Origin: Rotaria sp. Silwood1
Lineage: Eukaryota > Rotifera > Eurotatoria > Philodinida > Philodinidae
Direction: 5' to 3'
Length of the DNA: 64,000 nucleotides
Assembly (NCBI GenBank): GCA_905250075.1
Contig: CAJNOP010000532.1
Coordinates: forward strand, 84,247 to 148,246
A program made the translations under genes and the position numbers. Under the pieces are notes generated by a model that worked only from the letters and a program-made list of their open reading frames with translations, ran no database searches and was not told the origin of the DNA. The stretch's first letter is position 1, and every line of letters begins with the position of its first letter. Shown here one piece after another: positions 47,987 through 60,273 of this stretch.

Positions 47987-50900
47987 ATGACAGCAACAAG
48001 TTTAACTCCAACTGATAAGTTAGCCGCCTCAGGCAATTATGAATATTTAAATGAAAATAATGATCAGGAATTTGAAGATAAAATCGTAGAAGAATTTACT
48101 CATTTACTTGAAAAATCAAAACAATTATTTAATGGATTAAGGTAATATTACATTATGATATTCTAAAAACAATATAATTAGTGTCATCGTCATCGAGAAT
48201 TGTCAAGGCAAACAAAAAAAAAAAAAGAACATCGCTATAAAAAGATCTGTTTGAAATGCACAAATAAATAAGATAGATCGTTTTTCTTATGATCGATTGT
48301 TGTCGAAAAAACAGCTATAATTTGTTAGAGATTTTCCATTGAATTTTATAGAAAGTTTATTAATAATTAATGAATGTATGCTTTTGTTTTTTCAGAGATC
48401 TTCCACAATATGGACATAAACAATGGCAACCATATTTTGGACGAACATTTGATGTTTATACGAGATTATGGAAATTTCAACAACAACATAGGTATGCAAG
48501 ATTTAATTATCAAATTTATTTTTCATAAAATTTTTTTTTCTTCTTTTCATTAGAGTACTTCTTGATAAAAAATTTGGTTTAAAACGTTGGCAAATAGGTG
48601 AAATAGCTTCGAAAATTGGTCAACTTTACTATCATTTTTATATTCGTACATCAGAAACAACTTATTTAAATGAAGCATTTGCTTTTTATTCAGCTATACG
48701 TACACGTGCCTATTATTCAAAAGTAAATCGTGAAGAAAAACCAGATTTAATGGTTAAAAAGTTACGTTATTATGCACGATTTATTGTTGTTTGTCTTTTA
48801 TTAAAAAAAACAAAACTTATGCGTGAATTAGTACGTGAATTAAATCGTCAAATCGATGAATATGTTAAAGCATATGATCCAGATGATAGTCTTGAATGGC
48901 AACTTGTTTTAAATGAAATTTCAACATTTATTGATATTGATAATCAATTAAATGTTGATCATACACCAATCACCTTATATTATCGTTTAACAAATTCTTT
49001 AATACCACCATTACCTAACGGTGCTGAAAAATTTCTATCAAATATTCAATTATATTCACTTGAAGAAATTCTCATTATTGGAAATTATCAAGATCAAATT
49101 AAATTTAGTGAATGTAAATACTGATTTTTGTTTATTAACTAACTTAGACAAGATTTATTTTTTCTTTTAGTAACACTAGACATGTATCGAATGTTACAAG
49201 CAGTTGAAAGACAACCAATAGAATCAACAGCATCATCGGAAGATAGAACAACAATGCAATCACCAGCTAATCATCAAAAGGAAGTGCCTGTAAGAATTTG
49301 AAAAATTTGTGCTTGGTTTTAATTTTAACTGTTGAGATATGAAATACGAAAATATCATAATTTTACTTTAATTTCTTTCTCAATTGAAAATTCCGGGTCT
49401 TTCAATAAGTTCTTTAAGATCATTTTTCTTTCGTTTTCATTTCAAAATTTCTCCACATTAAGAAAATTTTTTGAGCAGTGATCGAAAAATTTCGATCACC
49501 ACTGCTACCAATGAGAATGCATCAGCTTATATCTCAGTCGATTGTTAATATAAGAATACGTAAAAATTCTAATGAAGAATTCCTTATGTTGTTTGTTTCG
49601 TATGAGAAAGAAAAACAATTATTATTACTAGTGATACATAAAATTCTTTCCCATTCTTGTTCCTGATCGATAGTATCCTATCTGTAATCTACAATACATT
49701 GTTTTAGGATTTATACGATAGTGACTCTTCAAAACGTTCAAATCCTCATAAATATCTACTTTATAAACCAACATTCAGCCAAATATATGCATTTACAGCA
49801 TCAGCATTTAAAGAATTACCTACGAATGGTGTTCTTCTTCTTTATATTTCTGCTGATGGTTATGATACACATATGAAAATAAAAACTGCACATTCATATG
49901 ATTTTGGTGGTGTTAAAACTAATAATCGACGTGATGATGTTAATGATAATTTAAATTCACCAGCAAATACTCTTGGAAAAAAATCAACTTCAGCAACAAC
50001 AACAACAGCAACAACAGCAACTCATATTAAAGATATTCATACTATATTTCCAGGAGATTTATATCCATTTTTACGTAAACCATTGTTTTTAATAATTGAT
50101 AGTAATAATAGTATTGTATTTCAAAATATGCCAAATTTATTTGGACAACCATTAATTTCATTACTTTCACCTGTTAAAATACCAGCAGTATTTCATGGTA
50201 AGATACTTCTTCATCCGTCCGAAAAAAGCGGGAGAGTGCGGTCCAAAAGTCTATCTCTTTGTTGTAACACCTTTTTTTAGACCATATTTCATAAGAAAAT
50301 ATAGAAAAAGCTTTTGTTTATTTATTTATTTTTTGCTTAGATTATCAAAATAAAGGAAGTTTATTTACATTATTTTTAACGTCACCAGCCTTTGCATTTT
50401 GTTTTGTTTGTCATTTAAATGAATTAACAAGTGAACAATGGAATTTATGTCAAGAAAACGTAAATAAAATTATTTTTGAAATAATAAGAATTTTTTTGAA
50501 ATCAAAACTTGTTGGTAAGATTTTAATTAATTTTTAATTTATCAAATACAAGTTCAATTTTTTCTTCTAGATGGTATGATCTATCACTTTTTTGGTGATG
50601 AGTTCTTACGAATATTTCTTGCTCGTTTTGTTTTTTGTTATGCTGTTCTTCGATTACATCGAGCATTCAAGGTAATTTAAACTCGAAAACAACTTTTTCT
50701 CAGCCTGATCTGCCTATGTGTCGGCTATCTTTCAGACACACTTCTGCAGAAGTATCAGAGTGTTTACATGAGAGACACATTTACAATGAAAAATTTTACT
50801 TTAGATTGAACATCTACGATTGTAATTGTCGTAGTATGTAAAAAAAAGAATAAAAAAATAATATATATATATTCACACTTGTAAAGAATATTTAAATTTT

Positions 50901-51179
50901 GAATCGAAGAGTTGTGACTCATGAAAGTCACAACTATGATAGAATCTAAATTAATTAATTTGATCTAATAAATTCAGATTTTTTACAAGACAAAAAAAAA
51001 TAGGGTAAACTTATACTTTAATAAAAATTTAGGGCTCCGGTTTTTATCCATCATCTCAACCACAATTATCAAATGATCTTCTTGAAAATGTTCTAGTACA
51101 TAAAATGATATTAGAATTATCAGCATCATTAAATATTCGTCAATTATTTCTCGAAGGACCTCTCACTACTTTGGAATAA
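47987..51179 (+). CDS. SCAI: SCAI, suppressor of cancer cell invasion homologue
   Basis: Eight exons, 47987-48141, 48396-48491, 48554-49113, 49171-49289, 49708-50197, 50341-50514, 50571-50671 and 51033-51179, close in phase and give 613 aa (human about 606). Diagnostic stretches are WQPYFGRTFDVYTRLWKFQQ, FGLKRWQIGEIASKIGQLYY, SETTYLNEAFAFYSAIRTRA, KLRYYARFIVVCLLL, HKYLLYKPTFSQIYAFTASA and KPLFLIIDSNNSIVFQN. SCAI acts in the nucleus as a cofactor that represses MRTF/SRF transcription and takes part in double-strand break repair with 53BP1, a role of interest in an animal thought to survive heavy DNA breakage. A Thr/Ala low-complexity insert sits near exon 5's middle. The start codon lies 220 bp after the RP2 stop. 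Confidence 0.95.
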
Positions 51180-52347
51180 TCATCTTCATATTAGCAATAT
51201 CAATCTCAAACGCATCATCTCATTATTACTAACTGTTTTTTTTTTCGCTTGGTCTTCCGTAAGAAATCGAACTTCTATCATTAAATTTTTTCTTTCTCCA
51301 CTATGGTTATGTGAATGTATGTGCAATTGTATTTTTCTTTATCTCTTATAAGATAGTCAATTCTTTGTTCACTTTTTTCTTTTTGTTTTTAATTATTTAA
51401 TCGTGTTTGCGGTGTGCAAATACTTTTTGTTTTCTCTGTGAACGAAAAAATTTTGGTGTATGAAGTATTCTTTTTTTTTTCCTTCTCATTTGAAACAAAA
51501 TCAATAATAGTCATAGATTAAACTGATTCAAGTTTATGATTTATATCTATATATATACTGAACAACTTGAACAAAAAATGCCGAAAAACAAATCAGAGAT
51601 ATGTAGTAGTTAAAGACAAAACTATTGATGTTGACTTTCTTGTGTAAGTACAAGAAAAATTTAGCGCACAAAATTTTCTTTTATATTTTTGTTTTCATAA
51701 TTAAAAGTATTTCTCTCTTCATTGGCAATGGCAAACAATACATTACAATCAAGAGAGAAAAGACGTACTACTGTATTAGAGATATGTAGAATCAACTTTA
51801 TCTTGTAAGGATTCTGAGCTTTCTACTATTGACTTGTCTCGCAGAGATACATACATCAGAAAAAAATGTAATAAAAGCGAAAAGACCAGTAAAACAATTA
51901 CTGAAAATAAAGCAATAGCGCTCTCTAACTGTCTCAGATACTTGTAATTATTTTCCAAACTATTGGATTCACTACTGTGATTTATTTGAAGTGCTCGGCA
52001 TCATTGAAATAACTCAAAATATGTAATTTTTATTATTTCAAGCGTCTACTCAACATATCTAATTCACCAGATTCTACCGAACAACTGTCATGGCAAAAAT
52101 ATCAAAATAACAACGTAATTACGTATCTATGGCGAAAAAGTTGCATGTTATTGACTCGATTGTTTTATCTATGTTTTATTTTGATGAAAAAATTGTTTGC
52201 ACTAAAAGATAATGAAGCTCGAGCTCTCGGTACTTTAATCGGTACTGTCACTAGTTCTTCTCACGAACTTCAGTACCGAGCACATTCACAAAAATTCACA
52301 AAATCGTTGTAAATTAACTTTACTTTTTTTTGCATCATTGTCCATGC

Positions 52348-52395
52348 GGATGTGGGTGTGGGAGTTGATGTACTTGAAGTGAATACCCACACCCT
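52348..52395. repeat. telomere-like G/C hairpin 8
   Basis: The arm GCGGATGTGGGTGTGGGAG (about 52347-52364) holds two clean TGTGGG units; the loop is about 20 bases; the partner arm TACCCACACCCTC is at 52384-52396. Confidence 0.8.
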
Positions 52396-53462
52396 CTACG
52401 TGAACGATTATGCTTGTGCTGATCACTATTATCTAGAGAGGTTGTTACAATCAACGTCAAAATAGCACACTTAATATAGTAGTAAGAGTCGATTCAATAA
52501 TAATATCAATTAAAGAGCAAGCCCACAATTAATACGAATAGTTATACAATTGATACAGAGAGTGCATAACCGATATGAACATTAGAACCGGTACAATGAG
52601 CTCCAGCCAGTGCAAGATATTAGAGTCGATACAGAGCATATAAAAAAAACAGAGTCAAGGAATTATAGTTGTCATTTTTTCCATAAAGATTGCTTTGACG
52701 AATATATTCGTCAAAAACGGTCAAGGGTTAATAAAAATCGTATTTGTTGTATTGTTAATAAGTTTGCGTAGTGTTTTTTCGTCTTGTGTTTCGGTGTTTG
52801 TTTCCATTATCTTTTTGTTGCAAAAAACTTACAATATATTTTGATTTTTAATTGATTTCGATAACGCACTAATGATATTTCTTTATTTAAAACTGACTGA
52901 ATTGGAATTGGAAAAGTTTAGTTCATTTCGATGTTTAGTAAAGAATAGATGATGTTAAAAATTGAGCAGCATAGCACAATCTTAATTTAATTTTAGTTTT
53001 AGTTGTAGACATTTACGTGGAGAATAATCTAATATTAATAATATATTTATGAATAAAATCAGTGAACATAATTAAATAACTGTAGTCAGTTTTAATCGAT
53101 TAAGTGGATATTTCCAGCTTTCTTTGTAATCTAACATACAAAACTTCAGTAAATACTTCGAACTTGATGTTTGCAAATTATATATTTAATTGTTTTCGAA
53201 TCATACAATTTTTATAAATGACTTGATTGAACAGCTCTTGAATTTATGAGATTATTACAGTCTTGCATAAACTCTTTTGGTATTACAATAAGAGCAAAAG
53301 CAGAATATAAAATTTATCTACACTTTTATCATTCAGATAAACATTTTATCATATCTACGGGAGAATAGTAAAATATAGAGTTTATTAGACTTGTAATTAT
53401 AATTTAGATAAACTTTGTCTTTGGTAGACATATCGGCTTAGCATCAGTATTAGAAAAACGCT

Positions 53463-53599
53463 AATACTTCTGTATTAAAATTACAAAAATAATTTAATAC
53501 TTTGCCATTAGTATTGAATTAGTATTAGTACTAAGTATTGTAATTCAACATTAATGACAAAGTATTCAATTGCTTTTGTAATTGTAATACAGAAGTATT
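53463..53599. repeat. 137-bp near-perfect foldback
   Basis: The left arm AATACTTCTGTATTAAAATTAC... (53463-53520) pairs with the right arm ending ...GTAATTGTAATACAGAAGTATT (to 53599). Arms are about 60 bp with a very small loop around AGTATTAGTACTAAGTATT. It lies about 260 bp left of the MULE but its sequence is unrelated to the MULE ends. Confidence 0.8.
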
Positions 53600-53862
53600 T
53601 AAATTAATATTAAATAATGCAATGTTAATGGTAAATCGATACCGCTAATCTTTGGCTTTTCTGTCGTAGTGATAATAACGTGCGTATCTGGTGTTATAAT
53701 TCTAAGTTAGAAAAAAATTTATCTTTTGCTTTTATCTATTGGGATTTTTTCATTGATTCTAAAAATCTCATCTATATCCGAACTCGAATTATACAGTGTT
53801 CCGATATGAATATAATCGTAGCTGCCTAATTGTGAACAAAAATGAAGCTAATTAACACATCA

Positions 53863-55502
53863 GTGATCACAATTTGGAACAGAGAGATAACACTGATATC
53901 TTTTTTTCGTTTCCAAATTGCGGTCACTTTTTTTTGTGTCGAGTAATTAACAGTGTTATTTAAAAAAGAAATATTTATTGAGAAAATAAACAAATATGAA
54001 AAAAATTAATCCTTTTCACTAATATCTTTTGCATCTTTTATAATGTGGATGTAACGATGAGAAACAGTTCGTAAAGTTTTTTGGTAGGCATCAAAATCTT
54101 TATCTTGTATATATTTTCCTTTTTTTTTTGGTCTGATTGTTCTTTTTCATAAAGACACATAACAGATTCTTCAGATGATTTTACTTCATTAATTCAGGTC
54201 CACAGATCAGGATTTGTTCCAACCCTGGCACTTAATTGTCGACGATAACCTTCCAGGTGATTGTTTGTGCGTGGTCTTTCACCAATAGTATCAAAATGAT
54301 TCCACATTTGTATAGAAAATCGAGCTTATTCAGCGTAATTTTGTATATTATAATCAGTTAACTTATCTAATTTTGAATCATAATTACATAGTTCATTAAT
54401 AATTTTTTCCATACAATTATTAACTTCACTCAGAGGTATTAAAGGTAATGCAATAATATTAGCTATTTGGCAACGAATATTTTTTTTCTTCTGATAATTT
54501 TATTGAATGATACTTTTTAACTTTTTTCCATATATTTTGAGCATAATGTAAGTGACATCCTTTAACTAATGCTTGTAAGAATATATCATTAATGGCATTT
54601 ATCATATCTTGTTCAAAATCTATTAAGACTGATGATGGATTTAATATAAGATTTTTTTTGTTGCATAAGTAAGTAATGATAGAAGTAATTCGTGGTAAGA
54701 TTCTTCTGACTTTTTTTGACAACATGAATAAATTATTGATTTCATACCAAATTCATCCCATACATGTATATAATATGATTCAGTCAATAATGCAGGTGAA
54801 GATCGGAATGTTCCATCACCGTTATTATTATAAGACATATCATCAGGAATTATAATTGTCGACAAATATTTTGGTGTTGGAGGTAATATTGTTTTACGAA
54901 TCGAGTATAAGATTGATTACCATGCGTCAAAGACTGTAATTGGACTAGCTGTACCATTTTCAAGACGCTAAATACGGCAAACGTAATCGTTTATATGCTG
55001 TGCAAATAAAAGAAACAAGTACTTACCAATGTTTTTACTTCGTCTTCATAAAGTTTTGTAACAGGTTGATCTATATCAGCTAATATTCGACGTTGCAACC
55101 CCCAAAATACGGCTCGAGCATTTTCCGATAATTTCGCATCATGATGATAATTTCCACCATTTTTTTAATAATTACATTGTTTTTGAAAGTAATAATGCAA
55201 GAACATCATTTGAAAGTACAGACATAGGTTAATGAAACATTTTGATTTTCACGTCGTAATCGATAAAGGTAATTATTATATAAAATAGCCTTTTTACCTT
55301 TTCCGGTTGTTGACTGAGTAAAATTTGTATCCCTAGTTTGATATGAAGTGTGATTTTTCGTTTCCACGACACATATATTAATATTGTCAAGAGAATAGAA
55401 CTCATAATTGAATCTTGAAATCACCAACTAATCAAAGTGATCGCAATTTGGAAATGGAAAAAAAGTGATCAACATTAACTCTTTGTTCCAAATTGCGATC
55501 AC
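53863..55502. mobile_element. MULE (Mutator-like) DNA transposon, decayed
   Basis: A 1.64-kb element. Terminal inverted repeats of about 68 bp match between 53863-53930 and 55435-55502: GTGATCACAATTTGGAACA at the left end and the reverse complement of TGTTCCAAATTGCGATCAC at the right. Each end is itself an inverted repeat (GTGATCxCAATTTGGAA ... TTCCAAATTGCGxTCAC), so each end can fold alone. Inside, the minus strand holds transposase remains. I could not find a clear 8-10-bp target duplication. Confidence 0.85.
54040..55427 (-). pseudogene. MULE transposase with FLYWCH zinc finger, broken
   Basis: Reading on the minus strand: a FLYWCH-type finger (GKGKKAILYNNYLYRLRR...VC, 55427-55206); the DDE catalytic region DGTFRSSPALLTESYYIH ... 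KKSEESYHELL (54865-54641); then, in another frame, NPSSVLIDFEQDMINAIND and KGCHLHYAQNIWKKV (54725-54459); and the C-terminal signature MWNHFDTIGERPRTNNHLEG (about 54310-54250). Asp of DGTF and Asp of LIDFE are the first two catalytic residues; CHLHYAQ is the conserved C/H block. The frame breaks near a run of T at 54653-54660, and stops occur downstream, so the protein cannot be made whole. Confidence 0.85.
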
Positions 55503-57284
55503 ATATGTATTATTTGGCTTGATTTTTTGTTCGCAATTTTGACATAGCCGATATAAGCCACACTAATCTTCTTTTTCTCCTTCCTCTTTATCATAATTCT
55601 TCTTTTCTCTGTCTATCTCTCTTGCTTTTTTCTATATAAGCGTATGTTGTATTGAAGTGGTGACATTCTAAAGATGTGAAGTAGCTAAATAAACATCATT
55701 GCCAAGAGTGGTGGTACGCTACTCAAACCAGTTTTTCGCTACATAGAGATATTCGTATAGAGCGGAGCATGAATAGAACCCAGTGTATCTCATTATCGAA
55801 TAGCTGATGGCAATTGTCTGTTTTCGGTAATTCTGTCGTTGTAATATGAAGCTATTTGGAGTGTTCATTCAAAAATGTGAAGTGCAAATGATGTTGCCAA
55901 ACAGTACGCAGTAGAGAAAAGATTTTTCAAACGTGTGTGCGCTGGTGTCATCTGAAGAGTATCGTATGGCTTTGACCTTGTAACCTAAGAAAAAATTACG
56001 ATAGTTTCATTGATGAAAGAGCTGCTATACCTGCATAGGCCACCTACTTAGACGGTAAGACTTCCTTTTTCTCCATCATAGCACAGATACGAGAGCTTTC
56101 TTTGTATATTTCAGTGTTCATTGATATAATCTCTCTTCATCCCATTGATGATAAATGCTTTAATCTATTTTCAAAATTCGCAAATGTTTGAACAATCGTA
56201 GAGCTAGATAAACAAGATACTACAAAAAACGCACGTTCAAATGTAATAAGAACATATGAAACTTTTAAAACGATTAATTTTCTCTAAATCTGTGCCTTTT
56301 TATCAGTTTCTAAAACAACTTTCACTAGTTCTAATGCATGCGAGATTTTGAACACGGTAAGGCTGCCTGTAAAAAATGCGATGTTGCTATGTTAAGCATT
56401 AAATGGTTAATTTTTTGTTTGTTAACAAGATTTAAGATACAATGATATATTTAGTGTCATAAAAAATTAAAGATATTTGACTTATTCTCTTGGTTGTACA
56501 ATGCCTACGACAAAATGTAGGACTGCTCTCTTTGATCTAGCGGAAAAGAAAAAAGTTGATTAAATGTCGATTTGAGAATTTATTTAATTCAACCAACCTT
56601 TTTAGTTTCCCTCAGTACTTATTAATCATTGCGCTTTCCATAGCCTCTCATTTAATGAAAATTAAAATAATAACAAATCTATGCAACAAAGCTGAGAACG
56701 CGTTTCTTCTTATCAGTTTTGTTTTATGTTAGATGACGATGCTAACTCCACAGATTTGAATGAAAATTTTTCAAAAATAATCAGAAATATTGTTCTTATG
56801 ATACGGAAACAGGAAGCATTACAGATCTCACATACAAATGTGAAATCGGAGTAAAAAAATAGTTTTTTACGTGTACTATTATTATAATCTCTGTTGACAG
56901 TGTGCGTTAAGTTTTCATTAGCTACAATCTATCTAGAATCACTTAGCATAGCGTACAATCTAGTTTTGAATACTTTTGAACTCCGCACATCGACATTATG
57001 AGAAGTCAACTTTTTTTTTGTTGCAAACAGATTCAATAATGCCTTTGCTTAAGTCTCCTGTTAACGGTGTGTAAATGAGAGAAACTGCTGAAGCAACATG
57101 CTGCCTTTCTTCAGTCATGACTTGACAAGATGTGTGTCATCATTTTTTATGGAGAAAAATAGGCGACTTTTTCCATAGATGACGTTAGTGAAGCAGAAAA
57201 ATACATTGGAACTTCTATAGTGTATTCATACCTATTCTCTATTTTTCTAGATTCTTGGTTACAGAATTCAAAGCACTTATTCAC
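55503..57284. other. gene-free stretch
   Basis: No coding exon or repeat I can support. Close before the GPCR start, TTTTTCTAG at 57242-57250 looks like a splice acceptor, so an untranslated first exon may lie in this interval. Confidence 0.45.
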
Positions 57285-58377
57285 ATGGCATCAAACAGCA
57301 CCACTAATAGCGGCTCTTCATTTGTCATTGAACTGCAATTTATATCGCGCTGTCTCAGTCAGTCATCCGGATTTTTCTTGTTCGTCATTGGTATTCTCGG
57401 TAATTTTCTCAACGTGATCACCTTCTTCTCTATAGGTCATTACAAGCACAATTCTTGCTCACTTTACATGCTCGCTAAAGCCTTACTTGATATAAGTGCT
57501 CTAATCGTTGGACTCGGCACACGTATTCTGGCTGCAGGCTTTCAGATCGATTGGGCTCTCATTAATCGATCATGGTGTAAATTACGACGGTGCTGGGTTA
57601 CTGCGAACAATATTATCTCATTCAGCCTACTCTCTGTGCAGTCAATCGACATTTTTCTTTGCTCTTCTTCATCAGTCTTTCTACGTCAAAAAAGCAACAT
57701 CAACTGTGCACGCCGTATTGTGGTTGGGATTCTTGCTTTTGGCTTTCTGCATTCGTTGCCCTTCTTTTTCTACCAAGATCTGGTAGTAACAGCGACGGGA
57801 GCTAGTACATGTAATACTATGAATGCGGTCTATAACCAATACCAACTGTATTTTATCAATCTTTGCCTTTATGTCGTCATTCCAGTTTCAATGATGTCTG
57901 TCTTCGGTCTGCTCGCCTATTGTAATATACATTCGATCAACGTACAACAGCGGCGTACTCCTTCTACTCTCGTTCGACAAATGATTCGAATGTCGTTGTA
58001 CAATATCGTCATTGTCATTATATTCGTAACCCCTTATGGGATCATTCAATTATACGCTCTGCTCACGACCGGTCTTGCTAAGACACCCTCTCGTCTTGCT
58101 CAGGAACAAGTGGTGTCCACCTTTTCTACCATTTACTTTTATGGTGCTTTTTCCGTGAGTTAGAATAACGCTGACTCACACACATGTCTTGCTTTTTGTA
58201 CTTTTTTAGAGTTCATTCTACTGTTACTGTGCATCCTCGAAAAGATTTCGCGAACAAGTTTGGTCGACGTTGATTAATTTGCCAGTGAACATTAGAACAA
58301 GACGAAACCGAGTCTATCCGTTTTCCCTCAGAAACACTCGTTTCCCCATTGTTCAACAGAAAACAAGAAAGATTTGA
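57285..58377 (+). CDS. divergent orphan GPCR, two exons
   Basis: Exons 57285-58154 and 58210-58377 close in phase (donor GTGAGT, acceptor TTTTTTAG, 55-bp intron), giving 345 aa. The open frame extends ten codons up to a TTG, but ATG 57285 follows a likely acceptor. The N-terminus has an NST glycosylation site. Seven hydrophobic segments are visible: helix 1 with GILGNFLNVITFF, helix 2 with CSLYMLAKALLDISALIVG, helix 3 after SWCKLRR, helix 4 with RIVVGILAFGFLHSLPFFF, helix 5 with YFINLCLYVVIPVSMMSVFG, helix 6 with LYNIVIVIIFVTPYGIIQLY, and helix 7 split by the intron, ending SSFYCYCASSKRFREQ. The DRY box is lost (SIDIFLCSS). Base composition is less AT-rich than its neighbours. Confidence 0.82.
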
Positions 58378-59101
58378 AAATAATTGATGGACAAGCACAG
58401 TGTGTGGCTTATTATTTGATGGTGTAGTTAGAATTTCGTTACTGTGATTGTTTCTGTTCTCTTTTTACTCATACTTTTATGCACCATTTCTTTATATCTA
58501 AGAAACCGACATGTCTTGTCACTTATTTGTTGTTGTACAAACTTTGCCAAAGTATATTCATAAACTCATATCTTTTCCTTCATACCCACTGAAAAATATT
58601 CATAAGAAAATCAAGATTAATTTTGATTATCGGTGTTAAAATCCCCTTTTTTCGGGGAACCATCCATTTTCCGCAACCGATTATTCTTGGCTATTTCGCC
58701 TCCAAAATTTTTCATCGATTAAAGTTTATACTCTAGTCGAACATCTTGTAAGCAATATCTTGAAATCTTAGGACCGATAAGCAAGATCTTGATAAGATCT
58801 TGAAAAGATAATTTGTATGTGTATATCTTGGTTGTATCAGATAAATCTGTACCTAAGATTTTGTCAAGATCATGGAAAAGACATCGTTTACTATTATCTT
58901 CTCACAAGATCTTGAGTAAAACAAAGAGCGACATCATTGGTGTGTTTACATGCTGACTAGTCATTCACCGTTTCTTTATGCATACAGAGCCGTATATAAA
59001 CAACATGATTGAACACCCCAAACATACATTTTCAAAAAATTTCTTTTCTAAACTATTTTTCGACTATTGATTATTCGAGAACATGCTGATCTCGATCGAT
59101 G

Positions 59102-59238
59102 AGGGGTGGATGTGGGTGTGGGTATGGGTGCTGGTGTTAGTCTTCTTTCAACAGCACCCACATAAACTCACAAACCAACACCCACACTCACACCCATCGA
59201 TGTAACTGAAGCATCTACATTCACATCCACATCCCACA
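59102..59238. repeat. telomere-like G/C hairpin 9 (largest)
   Basis: The G arm (59102-59139) reads GGGGTGGATGTGGGTGTGGG then TATGGGTGCTGGTG. The loop has TCTTCTTTCAAC. The C arm (59153-59198) reads CACCCACATAAACTCAC then CCAACACCCACACTCACACC, and more C-rich words run to 59238 (CACATCCACATCCCACA). ATCGATG flanks the core on both sides (59096-59102 and 59197-59203), either a 7-bp target duplication or part of the palindrome. Confidence 0.85.
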
Positions 59239-59853
59239 TTTTACAGCATGCTACGAGTCGAAACCATAACCCTACAAACGAAAATAACTTCCAGTACTAA
59301 CAAACTTTCTTTCATGCACATCTCCCCTATGGCTTAGAATTCTAAAAAAGCAAACATCTGGCACCACTGATTCTATAAAAAACTGTTGAATTGAAAATTT
59401 CTTTTGAAATTTTTAGATCATCTATTCAAATGCTTGCCACTGGACAAGATTCTTAGTAAATCGAAATACTAACATTTAGTATTGCCGTAACTAAACACCT
59501 TACTTGATATGTTATCATTGACGAATGCAACGTTGAGACGAAATACATTATATGTAGAAAAAATCTGAAACATGAATGGTACTTTCAAAATTAGTATTTT
59601 TCGTTTTAGTGGTGCAAACTTCAATCTAACAATAATTATTACCAATCATACTTGAGTGTGCGAAGATCAACAGAATTTTCTTCACTATGATGATAATGTA
59701 ATGTTGTAGAGATAGGAGGAAGTTCTGATGATTAGTTCATGCCCATTTTATGATCGAATTTAGTCATAGATTTTGGTTTTCCATGCTGGGATCATTTTCA
59801 CGTCATTCGAACAATAAAGTTTGAATGAAAACAGAGACATGGTTCATGCGTTC

Positions 59854-59895
59854 GAGGGTGTGGTTAAAGAAGAGACAAACATCCACATACGCCCG
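59854..59895. repeat. telomere-like G/C hairpin 10
   Basis: A short member: GAGGGTGTGG, the loop TTAAAGAAGAGACAAAC, then ATCCACATACGCCC. The loop is the reverse complement type of the pyrimidine-rich loop core seen in hairpins 3, 5 and 9. Confidence 0.6.
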
Positions 59896-60273
59896 ATATC
59901 CCTACTGCAATTTGCACCAATATAAGATAAATGAGGATTTTAGTATTCGTGACTACCCTAAGTCATAACACTCATGAGTCACGCTGAGCACTAACTCGTA
60001 CCAATCTTTTTATTTTGTCGAAATGAAAATATATTAAACACAAACCAAAAACCTCCATACATAAAATAAAGACGATTCAAAATGAGAAAATCACACTAAA
60101 AAAAAAAGCTTAACGACAATGAACAATTAAACTGGATAGAGATACAATCTTGCAGTAAACAGTATTCTAAATAACAATGATATGTACTAAAGAAGAAGAA
60201 ACATGTAATGGTGCAAGAATCTGCTAGAGAAATACAAAATGACCTTCTTAGTTCAACCTATTGGAAAAAGTGT

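Larger units (their letters stand above)
51180..53862. other. repeat-bearing intergenic stretch
   Basis: No gene supported. It contains G/C hairpin 8 (52348-52395), a GCTCTCGGTACT...AGTACCGAGC inverted pair (52229-52282), several diverged CCGATA/TGATACAGAG-like words at 52230-52640, and the 137-bp foldback at 53463-53599. Confidence 0.5.
58378..60273. other. repeat-bearing intergenic stretch
   Basis: No gene supported. It holds a cluster of CAAGATCTTG-like words (58740-58920), G/C hairpin 9 (59102-59238) and hairpin 10 (59854-59895). Confidence 0.5.
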
